64,000 nucleotides of DNA from Marchantia polymorpha subsp. ruderalis (taxonomy: Eukaryota > Streptophyta > Marchantiopsida > Marchantiales > Marchantiaceae), in the NCBI GenBank assembly GCA_037833965.1, contig AP031356.1, positions 8,826,501 through 8,890,500 of the forward strand, written 5' to 3'. Below the pieces are notes generated by a model that did not search any database, had not been told where the DNA came from, and worked only from the letters and a program-made list of their open reading frames with translations. The translations under genes and the position numbers were made by a program. This document shows positions 30,240 to 42,021 of the stretch, one piece after another. Positions within the stretch are counted from its first letter, which is position 1. Every line of letters starts with the position of its first letter.

Positions 30240-33200
30240 ACTACACTGCACTACGCTACACGCTTGCACGGAACCACGCTACACTACACTCCGCGGAACT
30301 TGTGCTACGTCTCATGCGCGACGGACTGCCGCGCACTAACTCCCTACCCTGCCAGTCTTCCGCTCGACTGCGAAGTCCCAATCGCTGCAACGCCGCGGAC
30401 ACCTCCACTTCGAGGGCGGACATGGTATCCCGCGCCTTCGACAGAAAAGCGTCGAGCTTCTTTGCTACCTCCCGCCGACTCCTGCTGTCGCCTGACAACA
30501 ACCCGGCTGCGCGAAGTTCAAACTCACGCAGTGTGAGTTTCTCTTGCGCCGCCACTTCCCAGTGGGCGTAGCCCTTGAGACAGTGGGCGACACGCGTCGC
30601 CGTCTCCACCTTTGTGCGATCTGCCTCCTGCCTGCGATCCCCTTCAATTCCCACTAATTGCGGTTCGGCCTCAGCACGTTGCGCTCTCAATTCGCCACAC
30701 TCTGACTGTAGCCTGCGGATTACATCCTCATCCGCCTGTCGTGCGAGCTGACACTGCTCTAACAACCGCGTCTGTCGCACGAGCTCCTCTGACAAAATCC
30801 GATTCTGGGCCTGCTCAGAATTTAGTGCTTCCGTGACCTTCACCTCTCCTTGGTGAGCTCTTCCTGTTTCCCATCCCTCACCTTCTCGGAGTACTTGTAG
30901 AATTTCTGATTGAGTTTATACTGACCCCACAAGCATTCATGCTTCTCCTTCAATTCCCTCAATTCCTGGTCCACTCTAGCTAGTAGCTTGCTGTGTGTGG
31001 ACTTTAGTGCGAGTCCGCCTGCGCACTAACTCGATGTAAGATCCCGGCTGAAGTGGGTCGGCGTATTTATCGACTTTGCGATCCAAGTACCTCAGCAACG
31101 GAATCACCTGCTCAGAGAGCGCCGCCGCCGGCGCTCCAACAATTTCCTCCTCCTCCTCCTCGGTGTCCCCTGCTCATGACATTTCTTCGGTGGAGCCTCC
31201 GTCGTCATCATCCGACTGGAGAATTTCAGTCGCCATTGATTGCGTCGGCGACTTGCCCGAGTGGGGCTGCACGTCGTCGACGTGTGCTGCCTGCGAAGGC
31301 ACTGCTGCAGCCTCGCTGCTCTTCGCCAAAATGTCTAAGGCGGTAGGCGAATGTGCCGGTGCTGCATCCCCGCCGCCCGCTTGTTGGTCGTTTACCGTAT
31401 CCTCTCTGCCGCCGACGTCCGCCGCCGAAGGCGATCGAGCGGAGGGTGGCTGCGCGGGGTTTGATTGCGCATCGCGCACCAAAATTTCATCCCGCGGACA
31501 GTCACTCCGCTCCTCCGCCTGTTGGTGCTCCCTCGATCGGTCCGCGGGGGCTGTGCTTGGCCTGTGCGCAGGCGCAAATGCCGGCGCCTTGTCCGCCGCA
31601 GGCGTAGCGCCGCGGACGTCCATCGCCAAAGGCGACATGGCCGGGGGCCGCTCGCCCGATGTCCCTTGGCCCTGAGGCCCTACCGCCGAAGGCGCATCTA
31701 CCGGCGGATTACCCGCCGATGGTGCGGCCTCCGCACGCTCCCTGCTCGTATCTCCTCGGCTCGAAGGCCCTGGCGCCGAAGGCGCAAATCGCGGCGCGTT
31801 GTGCGCCGGAGGGTCTGGCCCCGAAGGCCGGTGTCTCGTAGGCGGCTCTTCCGCCGGCTCCTTCCCCTTCCTGCGTTGGAACGGGGGTGATTCCTGCCTT
31901 TGCACAGGCGGCACGTGTGGAGGTGACCTATGCATAGGCGGACTGCTTCTTCCCACGCGTAGGTGTAGGTCTACGTCCGCTTGTGGTCGTCTGTCCGCGG
32001 AGGCTCGCCTGTGCGCAAACGGAACACCTGTCCGCAACGCACGTGGTAACTCCGGAGGCCCTTGGCCCGTAGGCGGCCTTTCGCCCGTCGAGGCTGCAGC
32101 GTGGTTCGTTGCTCCTGCGGACGTCCGCGCTTCCTCATTCTTCTCTGGCGACGCACTTCCTTTCTCCGTCGCAATCGTCGCCGTGTCCGCGCTGTTGGCT
32201 GGTAACACCAGTCTGCGCGCCTTCTGCTTTGGCCGGCTGTATGACTCGTACAACGGCCGCGGTCGAATGGGAGCAGAGGGTTCTTGATGCTGCTCCTCTT
32301 CGGACTCCTCTCTCCATCGCCGCTTCCGCGGCGCTCGTGCTGCAGGAGTGTTCCTCCCTTCGTCCCTCCGCCTTGACGGAGTAGAAGTCGGTGACTCCTC
32401 TGCATCAGTGTCGACCTCATTCTCCCGCATATACTTCCCGGGATGGTCGACGGACAACGGCGGAAAACGTGCAAGCTCTGCCGCTGTCAAACAATTCCGC
32501 TCTCGATAAAAATTGATGAGGAAAGGAGAGAGATGGTTTAGAGTTCCCCCTTTCTCCTCAAAAGCGTGCTGTCGCATCACTCTGTGCAGGATGCTCGCCC
32601 AGTGAATTGGAGTTCCCTCGATGACGCACTCCACAAAAGAGACGTGCCACAATGTGATGTAGCAGGCGCGGTGCGGCTGCAGTAATTGCATTAGCGCCGC
32701 GGCCAAAGTCCGGCGGAATCGATCTTTGTAATCGCGGGTCCTGTACCCATTCTTGGTAGACCTCCCGGTCTTGAACAGCTCCACAAATTGAGCCTCTTCC
32801 TGCTTGGTCACCTTGATGCTCTCACTTTCGAAGAGTAGGTGCCCTAGCATGCCGGCACATCTCCCCAATGCCTGCGCCCAATCTTGGACTTTCCACCGAT
32901 CAACATGTGGACGCAATCCGCGCGAGGGTGGTCCCTGTGGCTCTAGCCACTCGCGCACCATCTCCGCACAGATGTAGTTCCATTCCCATAGCAAGAAATC
33001 GAGCTTTCTTGCTATCAAGCGCTCCTCGAAAGCGCGCAGCCCGTTCTGTGGTAGACGGAGCGGCAGCATCCGCAATCGGCCCGGTCTCGTCATTGCGTTC
33101 TTGGAGTTCGCCCGCCCGCTCATTCTACTTCCGCTCTGCTCGAGCTCCTTTCTTCCTCGGCAAACTCTAATCGCCCTCAATTCCAAATCACGCGCACTCA

Positions 33201-34521
33201 CTTCTCCCTCAATCACCAAGAAATCCTCTGCGCGGCGATGTCGAGAATGCTTAGCAGCCAGCAGATGGACGCGCGCAGCTCGCACTAGAGAATGGAATCG
33301 CGAATTCAAGAATGGGACGCTCTCCGCCGCCCGGTCGAAGGTCATGGTCGGCTCTTGCTCGTGGAGGACGTCTCAATTGATGGCCGCGCCGGCTCTACGC
33401 TGAAACGGTCTCCGCTCTCACGCGCGGCTTCACGCTCCGCCGTCGCCGATTAAACTCTCACGCTCGAATTGGCGAATTTGAACTCTGCGAGCGTACTACA
33501 CCGCGGACATGGGTGCGCAGCGCCGAAGGCGGGTTTTTTGCCTTGCGCGGTACACTCGTTCGTACCGCTCCTCAGCCAATCCTCTTTTGCCTCGGCGCGT
33601 GTGTCCTCATGTCGGACAAAAGTTCAACTCCCGCCTGCGCGCAGGCGGACTCCTCGGCGGATTCTCCGCCGGCGCGGAACTTCATCCTCCTGTGCACAGG
33701 CGCTCGCCTGTGCGCAGGCGAATTCCGTCCGCGGCGATGCGCTGGCGCGGAAGGCGTTGACCGCGGTCAACCGTCTCCGTCCAGACTGTCCGTTCCTTGT
33801 CTCTTCATCGGCGCTTCCGCCGCCGCAACTCCGTCCGTCCAAGAGCGCATCCATCCATCCCGTCCGTACAGATTTTACTATTCTGGCGGCTCCTTGCTCG
33901 TCCGCGGCGCTGCGCTGGCGCAGAAGGCGCCGTACAATTTCTACCTCACAAGGCGCATTTCTAGGGCCCAAGGCGGATTTCCCGCCAACGCCGAAGCGCC
34001 TGTGCGTAGGCGAACTTCGCGCCTACCTCAAACCCTATTTCGCCTGTGCGCAGGCGAACTTCCTTCGTCCGCGCATAGGACAAAACTTCTCCGCCTGTGC
34101 GCAGGCGAAGAGTTGAGTATCTTACAACCTTCATAACTCCCGGAGTCCTTATCCGCTGTTGGCGTTCTTGGGCTTGTTGGAATCAATGCGTCGAGCTCTT
34201 TCCAACGAGACCCTAGCTAAGTCAAGGCGTCCGGGGGTTGACCTAAATATGAAGGATTTCCCTACAGCCGCGGACGCAGCTCCGAAGGCGGGTTCTGCGC
34301 CTTGCGCCGTAGGGATCCTAACTGCAGAGCTCGCAGGGAGGGTGGCGCCCGTCCTTACTGCTGCACCCAACTCCTAGATTCTACGAGATCCCTCGAGAAT
34401 CTACGCGATCTTCCGAATTCACTCTGTTTTGATGCACCGAAGGCTATTTACATTGCTGCCAGGGTAAAGTTTTCCAAAAATGTTTTAATTTCCTCAAAAT
34501 TACCAAAAATGGCGTACCACA
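30240..34521 (-). repeat. LTR-B1, second part (U3 side with ORF-B1)
   Basis: It continues LTR-B after A4, carries a decayed ORF-B, and ends with the LTR start (minus strand TGTGGTACGCC at 34521). The LTR-start flank 33480-34520 is rich in palindromic CGCCTGTGCRCAGGCG words. The right neighbour is a B2 LTR in the opposite orientation, forming a large inverted repeat. Confidence 0.82.
30256..33345 (-). pseudogene. ORF-B1: decayed LTR-B protein
   Basis: The ATG at 33345 (MTFDRAAESVPF) opens 723 codons that end at TGA (31174) where B2 and B4 read GGA after EEMS. Further on there is a +1 indel near 30990 and a -1 indel near 30847 relative to B4, after which the normal frame resumes to the stop at 30256. 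The N-terminal domain aligns with ORF-A (LRLPQNGLRAFEERL, KLDFLLW, RTRDYKDRFRR, GGTLNHLSP). The full family protein is about 1,030 residues with a longer N-terminus than ORF-A. Confidence 0.82.
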
Positions 34522-35339
34522 GCGCAGAACCCGCCTTCAGAGCTGCGTCCGCGGCGGTAGGGAAATCCTTCATATTTAGGTCAACCCCCGGACGCCTTGA
34601 CTTAGCTAGGGTCTCGTTGGAAAGAGCTCGACGCATTGATTCCAACGAGCCCAAGAACGCCAACAGCGGATAAGGACTCCGGGAGTTATGAAGGTTGTAA
34701 GATACTCAACTCTTCGCCTGCGCACAGGCGGAGAAGTTTTTGAGGTAGGCGCGAAGTTCGCCTACGCACAGGCGTGCGCCTGTGCACAGGCGCTTCGGCG
34801 TCGGCAGGAAATCCGCCTTGGGCCCTAGAAATGCGCCTTGTGAGGTAGAAATTGTACTTCCTTCGTCCTATGCGCGGACGAAGGAAGTTCGCCTGCGCAC
34901 AGGCGAAATAGGGTTTGAGGTAGGCGCGAAGTTCGCCTACGCACAGGCGTGCGCCTGTGCACAGGCGCTTCGGCGTCGGCGGGAAATCCGCCTTGGGCCC
35001 TAGAAATGCGCCTTATGAGGTAGAAATTGTACGGCGCCTTCTGCGCCAGCGCAGCGCCGCAGACGAGCAAGGAGCCGCCAGAATAGTAAAATCCGTACGG
35101 ACCGTACGGACGGGACGGATGGATGCGCTCTTGGACGGACGGAGTTGCGGCGGCGGAAGCGCCGACGAAGAGACAAGGAACGGACAGTCTGGACGGAGAC
35201 GGTTGACCGCGGTCAACGCCTTCCGCGCCAGCGCATCGCCGCGGACGGAATTTGCCTGCGCACAGGCGAGCGCCTGTGCACAGGAGGATGAAGTTCCGCG
35301 CCGGGGGAGAATCCGCCGAGGAGTCCGCCTGCGCGCAGG
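34522..35339 (+). repeat. LTR-B2, first part
   Basis: This is the U3 side of an LTR-B in plus orientation, lacking the LTR start. It is cut on the left by the B1 terminus and interrupted on the right by the C1 solo LTR at target site GCAGG. It includes a local duplication of the unit with GCGCGAAGTTCGCCTACGCA (about 34749 and 34926) and the tandem words CCGTACGGACCGTACGGACG near 35095. Confidence 0.82.
34777..34792. repeat. 16-bp perfect palindrome CGCCTGTGCACAGGCG, representative
   Basis: This is one of many copies in LTR-B and C. Other exact copies include 60902-60917, 60963-60978 and 63062-63077. Variants change the centre (GTGCGC, GCGCAC, GTGCGT) while keeping the arms CGCCTG and CAGGCG. 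Copies occur in noncoding U3 and inside ORF-B. Confidence 0.9.
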
Positions 35340-36305
35340 TGTAATAACCCACTAAAGGCTAAAACTGCAATATAGTGGTAGAAAGGTCGAACCCACAAGG
35401 ACAGAGGAACACACAGGGTACAAAGTGTCACGTTTTAACAGACTATTGAGGAGTTTGAATTCTCAGGCAACTGTCACTCCCAGAAATACTGCAAGTGTCC
35501 ACTCGGAGCGCACTCGGAGGTCGCACAGTGCAGCGTAACACACACACACACACACTTGAAACTACAGAAACACAACCCAGAGATCCGTTAGGACCTCTAC
35601 TCAAGATTTAAGGGGGGGAAGTCTCTCGAGAGTACACTCAGCGAAGCTGCGGGTAGTGACTCCCAACTCCGGCTTTTACAACACTTCCGCTAGCTTGCTG
35701 CTAGCGTAGGAAACCCGGTTTGGACTGCCTACTTCGGATCGAAGTCACTCAGACGCGGTGAACAACACTCTCAACTCACAAAACGCGCAGAGAACACAGG
35801 TCCGCATTGAAGGACTCATGGAGAAACATTCCCGTAACACAACAACAGTCTATTGAAGAGTTTGAATTCTCAGGCACTTGTCATTCCCAGAAATACTACA
35901 GGGGTTACCCTCAAGGCACCTGTTACAGCGTAACCTGAATTTACAACCAAGGCTTACACGAAGTAGCAAAACTTCACTTTGGCATTCAAGGGAAAAATCC
36001 CAAGGGAGTACAATCAGAAAGAAACACTCGAAGGTGTAGGGGCGAAACTGTTCAAGTATCTAACTAGTCACTGGCTCTAAGCATCGGCGGTCACCCGCAG
36101 GTGCAGATCCGAACTACTCAAGTCTCTAACCAATGTACTAGCTCTGAACATTCGGCCGAAGGCCTTCAGCTACAAAATGCGGAACGCTAAGTTGTAACTC
36201 CTCGTGCGTGGTGACAGAACTCAAGGACACAAACACGCAAAGGAAATGGGTTCCTGATCTGCACTTCTGATGGGAAAGAACCCCAGGCAAAACGACTGGA
36301 ACTAT

Positions 36306-36311
36306 TTTATA
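36306..36311 (-). promoter_or_regulatory. LTR-C1 TATA box
   Basis: The minus strand reads GGTATAAAAT, as in LTR-B. The adjacent hairpin (CCAGGC, loop, GACTGG in plus view) has one mismatch in this copy. Confidence 0.6.
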
Positions 36312-36776
36312 CCTTCTAAGTCCTAACTAGCACTACACTGCACTACCATGGTGCGAGCCGCAACAGATCCTACACCTGAGGAGTCGGCGGCTGCCTTCCC
36401 CTCTAACTTATAACCTAAATCTAACCCTAACCCTAAATCTGAATCCTAAGCCTACTGTACAGAGCCGCCAGCGCCTTTTCACCCAAGATCTGAGGCTGAA
36501 AATTTGCAGGCAGGCGTGGCCGGCCGAGATCAACGGCCCCACAAAATTTCAGATCCATCCGACCGTCCATCGCAAAGATATGGGCCCCGCAAGATCTCTG
36601 AACCTAGGCCAAAATTCCTTCTCCAAAATCCGAGGACTGTGGGTCCCACGCGTCCTACACGCAAGCCGCCTACTCGCAGGCCGCCTTGGGCCGAAGGCCC
36701 CTCTAACTGTTAACGCCGAAGGCTCCTCTATATGTTAACGCCGAAGGCCTCTCTCCTAACCATGACAGCCGCTTTC

Positions 36777-37769
36777 GACGCTCATAATTCATTGATGACT
36801 GATCCGTTTCAAGAGATCTTGGTCTCGTTGGAACCAACTCGTCGAGTTCTTTCAAGTTCGAATCAAGTCAAACCGCTAAGAATTGAAAAAGATATGCCGG
36901 TTTTACTGCTTCGCCCGAAGGCCTGCAACCGCCGAAGGCGTCCGTCCGCGCATCGGACAAAAGTTGATCTCCCTTCCGCGTAGGCGGAATTCCCGCCGGT
37001 GGCGAACTCCTTCCGCCGAAGGCGAACGTCTACGTATCTTCCGATAGTCATAACTCTCTAAATCCTCATCCGTTCCAAGCGTTCTTGGGCTCGTTGGAAC
37101 GAGCGTGTCAAGCTCTTTCAAACGAGACCCTAACTAACGCAAACCGTTAAGAATTGAAAACGTTATCACGGTTTTTCCCTTCCGCCAAAGGCGTTTGCCT
37201 GTGCACAGGCGAACGCCTGTGCGTAGGCGAACTTCGCGCCTACGTCAAAACCCTATTTCGCCTGTGCGCAGGCGAACTTCCTTCGTCCGCGCATAGGACA
37301 AAACTTTCTTCGCCTGTGCGCAGGCGGAAAGCTGAGTATCTTGCGACCTTCATAACTCCCGGAATTCTCCTCCGTTCGTGGCGTTCTTGGGCTCGTTAGA
37401 ATCAGCGCGTCGAATTCTTTCCAACGAAACTCTAACCAAGTCGAGGCGTTACGAATTGAGAAAGTTATGAGGGATTCACTCTTCCGCCGAATGCACTCTC
37501 CCGCATCGCCGAAGGCGTTGACCCAAAGGCGTTGACCGAAGGCGTCTACCGCCCAAGGCGCATCTTCCGGCGGTTCTTCCGCCGAAGGCGTACCGCCAAA
37601 GTCGCTCTACCGCCGAAGGCCCCCCCATCAGTAACTTCCGACACTCATAACTCAGTGATCTCTCATCCGTTTCACAAGTTCTTGGGCTTGTTAGAACCAA
37701 CGCGTCGAGCTCTTTGCAACGAGACCCTAAGCAACTCAAAGCGTTACGAATTGAGAAAGTTATGAGTGA
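36777..37769. repeat. Four degenerate copies of a roughly 125-bp module, period 267-302 bp, in LTR-C1
   Basis: Copies lie at about 36777-36900, 37043-37171, 37345-37473 and 37640-37769. Each reads CTCATAACTC-like, then TTCTTGGGCTCGTTGGAAC, CGAGCTCTTTCAACGAGACC and GAATTGAGAAAGTTATGAG in degenerate form. LTR-A and LTR-B have one related module in U3 (for example 9700-9810, 34140-34240), so C has amplified it. Confidence 0.75.
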
Positions 37770-38278
37770 TCTACCGCCGAAGGTGCTCGAAGCGGATCCT
37801 GCAGCATGAAACGCCCGTTCCGTCCCAACCGTCCCACTGTGGCCTAAGCCCAAAACCCCTTGACTGTCCTCGATCCTCTTTTTACTCTGGTTTCGCGTAC
37901 CGATAACTATTTACAGCTGCTGCCGCGGTACTTACTATTCAAAATTGTTTTAGTTCCGACAAAAAACAAAAAGTGGGTTACCACAGCAGGCGGGAGTTGA
38001 ACTTTTGTCCGACATGCGAACACACGCGCCGAGGCAGAAGAGGATTGGCTGAGGAGCGGTACGAACAAGTGTACCGCGCAAGGCGGAAAACCCGCCTTCG
38101 GCGCTGCGCACCCATGTCCGCGGTGTAGTACGCTCGCGGAGTTCAAATTCGCCAATTCGAGCGTGAGAGTTTAATGGGCGACGGCGGAGCGTGAAGCCGC
38201 GCGTGAGAGCGGAGACCGTTTCAGCGTAGAGCCGGCGCGGCCATCAATTGAGACGTCCTCCACGAGCAAGAGCCGACC

Positions 38279-40795
38279 ATGACCTTCGACCGGGCGGCGG
38301 AGAGCGTCCCATTCTTGAATTCGCGATTCCATTCTCTAGTGCGAGCTGCGCGCGTCCATCTGCTGGCTGCTAAGCATTCTCGACATCGCCGCGCAGAGGA
38401 TTTCTTGGTGATTGAGGGAGAAGTGAGTGCGCGTGATTTGGAATTGAGGGCGATTAGAGTTTGCCGAGGAAGAAAGGAGCTCGAGCAGAGCGGAAGTAGA
38501 ATGAGCGGGCGGGCGAACTCCAAGAACGCAATGACGAGACCGGGCCGATTGCGGATGCTGTCGCTCCGTCTACCACAGAACGGGCTGCGCGCTTTCGAGG
38601 AGCGCTTGATAGCAAGAAAGCTCGATTTCTTGCTATGGGGATGGAACTACATCTGTGCGGATATGGTGCGCGAGTGGCTAGAGCCACAGGGACCACCCTC
38701 GCGCGGATTGCGTCCGCATGTTGATCGGTGGACAGTCCAAGATTGGGCGCAGGCATTGGGGAGATGTGCCGGCATGCCAGGGCACCTCCTCTTCGACAGT
38801 GAGAGCATCAAGGTGACCAAGCAGGAAGAGGCTCAATTTGTGATGCTGTTCAAGACCGGGAGGTCTACCAAGAATGGGTATAGGACCCGCGATTACAAGG
38901 ATCGATTCCGCCGGACTTTGTCCGCGGCGCTAATGCAATTACTGCAGCCACACCGCGCCTGCTACATCACATTGTGGCACGTTTCTTTTGTGGAGTGCGT
39001 CATCGAGGGAACTCCAATTCACTGGGCGAGCATCCTGCACAGAGTGATGCGACAACACGCTTTTGAGGAGAAGGGGGGAACTCTAAACCATCTCTCTCCT
39101 TTCCTCATCAATTTTTATCGGCAGCGGAATTATTTGACAGCGGCGGAGCTTGCGCGTTTTCCGCCGTTGTCCGTCGACCATCCCGGGAAGTATGTGCGGG
39201 AGAATGAGGTCGACACTGATGTAGAGGAGTCACCGACTTCTAGTCCGTCAAGGCGGAGGGACGAAGGGAGGAACACTCCTGCAGCACGAGCGCCGCGGAA
39301 GCGGCGATGGAGAGAGAAGTCCGAAGAGGAGCAGCATCAAGAACCCTCTGCTCCCATTCGACCGCGGCCGTTGTACGAGTCATACAGCCGGCCGAAGCAG
39401 AAGGCGCGCAGACTGGTGTTACCAGCCAACAGCGCGGACACGGCGACGATTGCGACGTAGAAAGGAAGTGCGTCGCCAGAGAAGAATGAGGAAGCGCGGA
39501 CGTCCGCAGGAGCAACGAACCACGCTGCAGCCTCGACGGGCGAGAGGCCGCCTACGGGCCAAGGGCCTCCGGAGTTACCACGTGCGTTGCGGACAGCTGT
39601 TCCGTTTGCGCACAGGCGAGCCTCCGCGGACGGACGAGCCTCCGCTGACAGACGACCACAAGCGGACGTAGACCTACGCCTACGCGTGGGAAGAAGCAGT
39701 CCGCCTGTGCACAGGCGCTCGCCTGTGCACAGGTCACCTCCACACGTGCCGCCTGTGCACAGGCAGGAATCACCGCCATTCCAACGTAGGAAGGGGAAGG
39801 AGCCGGCGGAGGATCCGCCTACGAGACACCGGCCTTCGGGGCCAGACCCTCCGGCGCACAACGCTTCGCGATTTGCGCCTTCGGCGCCAAGGCCTTCGAG
39901 CCGAGGAGATACGAGTAGAGAGCGTGCGGAGGCCGCACCATCGGCGGGTAATCCGCCGGTAGATGCGCCTTCGGCCGTAGGTCCTCAGGGCCAAGGGACA
40001 TCGGGCGAGCGGCCCCCGGCCATGTCGCCTTTGGCGATGGACATCCTCGGCGCTACGCCTGCGGCGGACAAGGCGCCGGCATTTGCGCCTGCGCACAGGC
40101 CAAGCACAGCCCCCGCGGACCGATCGAGGGAGCAGCAACAGGCGGAGGAGCGGAGTGACTGTCCGCGGGATGAAATTTCGGTGCGTGATGCGCAATCAAA
40201 CCCCGCGCAGCCACCCTCCGCTCGATCGCCTTCGGCGGCGGACGTCGGCGGCAGAGAGGATACGGTAAACGACCAACAAGCGGGCGGCGGGGATGCAGCA
40301 CGGGCACATTCGCCTACCGCCTTAGACATTTTAGCGAAGAGCAGCGAGGCTGCAGCAGTGCCTTCGAAGGCAGCACACGTCGACGACGTGCAGCCCCACT
40401 CGGGCCAGTCGCCGACGCAATCAATGGCGACTGAAATTCTCCACTCGGATGATGACGACGGAGGCTCCACCGAAGAAATGTCAGGAGCAGGGGATACCGA
40501 GGAGGAGGAGGAGGAAATTGTTGGAGCGCCGGCGGCGGCGCTCTCTGAGCAGGTGATTCCGTTGCTGAGATACTTGGATCGCAAAATCGATAAATACGCC
40601 GACCCACTTCAGCCGGGATCTTACATCGAGTTAGTGCGCAGGCGGACTCGCACTAAAGTCCACACCAGCAAGCTACTAGCTAGAGTGGACCAGGAGTTGA
40701 GGGAATTGAAGGATAAGCATGAATGCTTGTGGGCTCAGTATAAACTGCTCCGCCGCGCAGGAGACGTAGCACAGGTTCCGCGGAGTGTAGTGTAG
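38279..40795 (+). pseudogene. ORF-B2: LTR-B protein with one nonsense codon and a C-terminal deletion
   Basis: The ATG at 38279 opens 393 codons to TAG at 39458-39460, where other copies have GAG. The same frame then stays open to a deletion junction near 40747, after WAQYKL, from which it runs out of phase to a stop at 40795. Between 39700 and 39780 palindromic words encode runs such as SPVHRRSPVHRSPP. The N-terminal domain and the VIPLLRYLDRK block are well conserved. Confidence 0.82.
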
Positions 40796-40854
40796 CGTGG
40801 TTCCGCGCAGGCGTGTAGCGTAGTGCAGTGTAGTGCTAGTTAGGACTTAGAAGG

Positions 40855-40860
40855 TATAAA
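40855..40860 (+). promoter_or_regulatory. LTR-B2 TATA box
   Basis: GGTATAAAATAG lies 972 bp before the LTR end, in the same position as in LTR-A, downstream of the LTR-encoded ORF. It should mark the U3/R boundary. Confidence 0.65.
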
Positions 40861-40866
40861 ATAGTT

Positions 40867-40883
40867 CCAGGCGTTTTGCCTGG
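40867..40883 (+). promoter_or_regulatory. Hairpin just downstream of the LTR-B TATA box
   Basis: CCAGGC (40867-40872), loop GTTTT, GCCTGG (40878-40883). In LTR-A6 the same place reads CAAGGC, GTTTT, GCCTTG, so one base pair has changed on both sides (C-G to A-T) with an identical loop. This covariation suggests the stem matters. Confidence 0.6.
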
Positions 40884-41826
40884 GGTTCTTTCCCATCAGA
40901 AGTGCAGATCAGGAACCCATTTCCTTTGCGTGTTTGTGTCCTTGAGTTCTGTCACCACGCACGAGGAGTTACAACTTAGCGTTCCGCATTTTGTAGCTGA
41001 AGGCCTGCGGCCAAATGTTCAGAGCTAGTACATTGGTTAGAGACTTGAGTAGTTCGGAACTGCACCTGCGGGTGACTGCCGATGCTCAGAGCCAGTGACT
41101 AGTTAGATACTTGAACAGTTTCGCCCCTACACCTTCGAGTGTTTCTTTCTGATTGTACTCCCTTGGGATTTTTCCCCTGAATGCCAAAGTGAAGTTTCGT
41201 TACTTCGTGTAAGCCTTGGTTGTAAATTCAGGCTACGCTGCAGCAGGTGCCTTGAGGGTAACCCCTGTAGTATTTCTGGGAATGACAAGTGCCTGAGAAT
41301 TCAAACTCTTCAATAGACTGTTGTTGTGTTACTGGAATGTTTCTCAGTGAGTCCTTCAGTGCGGACCTGTGTTCTCTGCGCGTTTTGTGAGTTGAGAGTG
41401 TTGTTCACCGCGTATGAGTGACTTCGATCAGAAGTAGGCAGTCCAAACCGGGTTTCCTACGCTAGCAGCAAGCTAGTGGAAGCGTTGTAAAAGCCGGAGT
41501 TGGAAGTCACTACCCGTAGCTTCGCTGAGTGTACTCTTGAGAGAATTTCCCCCTGAAATCCTGAAGTAGAGGTCCTAACGGATCTCTGGGTTGTGTTTCT
41601 GTAGTTTCAGGTGCGTGTGTGTGTGTGTTACGCTGCACTGTGCGACCTCCGAGTGCGCTCCGAGTGGACACTTGCAGTATTTCTGGGAGTGACAGTTGCC
41701 TGAGAATTCAAACTCCTCAATAGTCTGTTAAAACGTGACACTTTGTACCCTGTGTGTTCCTCTGTCCCTGTGGGTTCGACCTTTCTACCACTATATTGCA
41801 GTTTTAGCCCTTAGTGGGTTATTACA

Positions 41827-42021
41827 CTCGTGCGACAGACGCGGTTGTTAGAGCAGTGTCAGCTCGCACGACAGGCGGATGAGGATGTAATCCGCAGGCT
41901 ACAGTCAGAGTGTGGCGAATTGAGAGCGCAACGTGCTGAGGCCGAATCGCAATTAGTGGGAATTGAAGGGGATCGCAGGCAGGAGGCAGATCGCACAAAG
42001 GTGGAGACGGCGAAGCGTGTC
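41827..42021 (+). pseudogene. ORF-B3: short fragment of the LTR-B coiled-coil region
   Basis: Starting directly after the B2 terminus, it encodes LVRQTRLLEQCQLARQADED and continues to KVETAKRV, then is cut by the A5 LTR start at 42022. It is a stranded piece of another LTR-B in plus orientation. It covers the same coiled-coil segment that is deleted from ORF-B2. Confidence 0.85.

Larger units (their letters stand above)
35340..37985 (-). repeat. LTR-C1, solo LTR of an ORF-less relative, 2,646 bp, TSD GCAGG
   Basis: It starts TGTAATAACCC at 35340 and ends GTGGGTTACCACA at 37985 (plus-strand view), flanked by GCAGG at 35335-35339 and 37986-37990. The bases on either side are contiguous in intact LTR-B (compare 59575-59600). 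The R-U5 side (35340-36340) is closely related to LTR-B, with a TATA box at 36306-36311. The U3 side carries no long ORF, and ORF-A/B is absent. It marks a third family that shares LTR ends but not the gene. Confidence 0.9.
37986..41826 (+). repeat. LTR-B2, second part with ORF-B2 and R-U5
   Basis: It resumes LTR-B exactly at the GCAGG target duplication and runs to GGGTTATTACA at 41826. It includes ORF-B2, a TATA box at 40855-40860 and a GT microsatellite near 41615. An internal deletion near 40747 removes the coiled-coil part of ORF-B2. Confidence 0.85.

Noticed and set aside
33690..33725. CRISPR-like spaced palindromes
   Set aside because: This is a plant nuclear transposon. The spacing is irregular, there are no unique spacers and no cas genes.
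33469..34136. Long overlapping plus-strand reading frames rich in Arg and Cys-Ala-Gln (also near 59100-59760 and 60500-61500)
   Set aside because: They are antisense to or upstream of ORF-B in GC-rich palindromic U3. Their ACAQA runs are just translations of the CGCCTGTGCRCAGGCG words, and they are not conserved as proteins.
36415..36445. CCCTAA-like telomeric words in LTR-C1
   Set aside because: Only a couple of imperfect CCCTAA/CCCTAAA units occur, mixed with other words. This is too little for an interstitial telomere.
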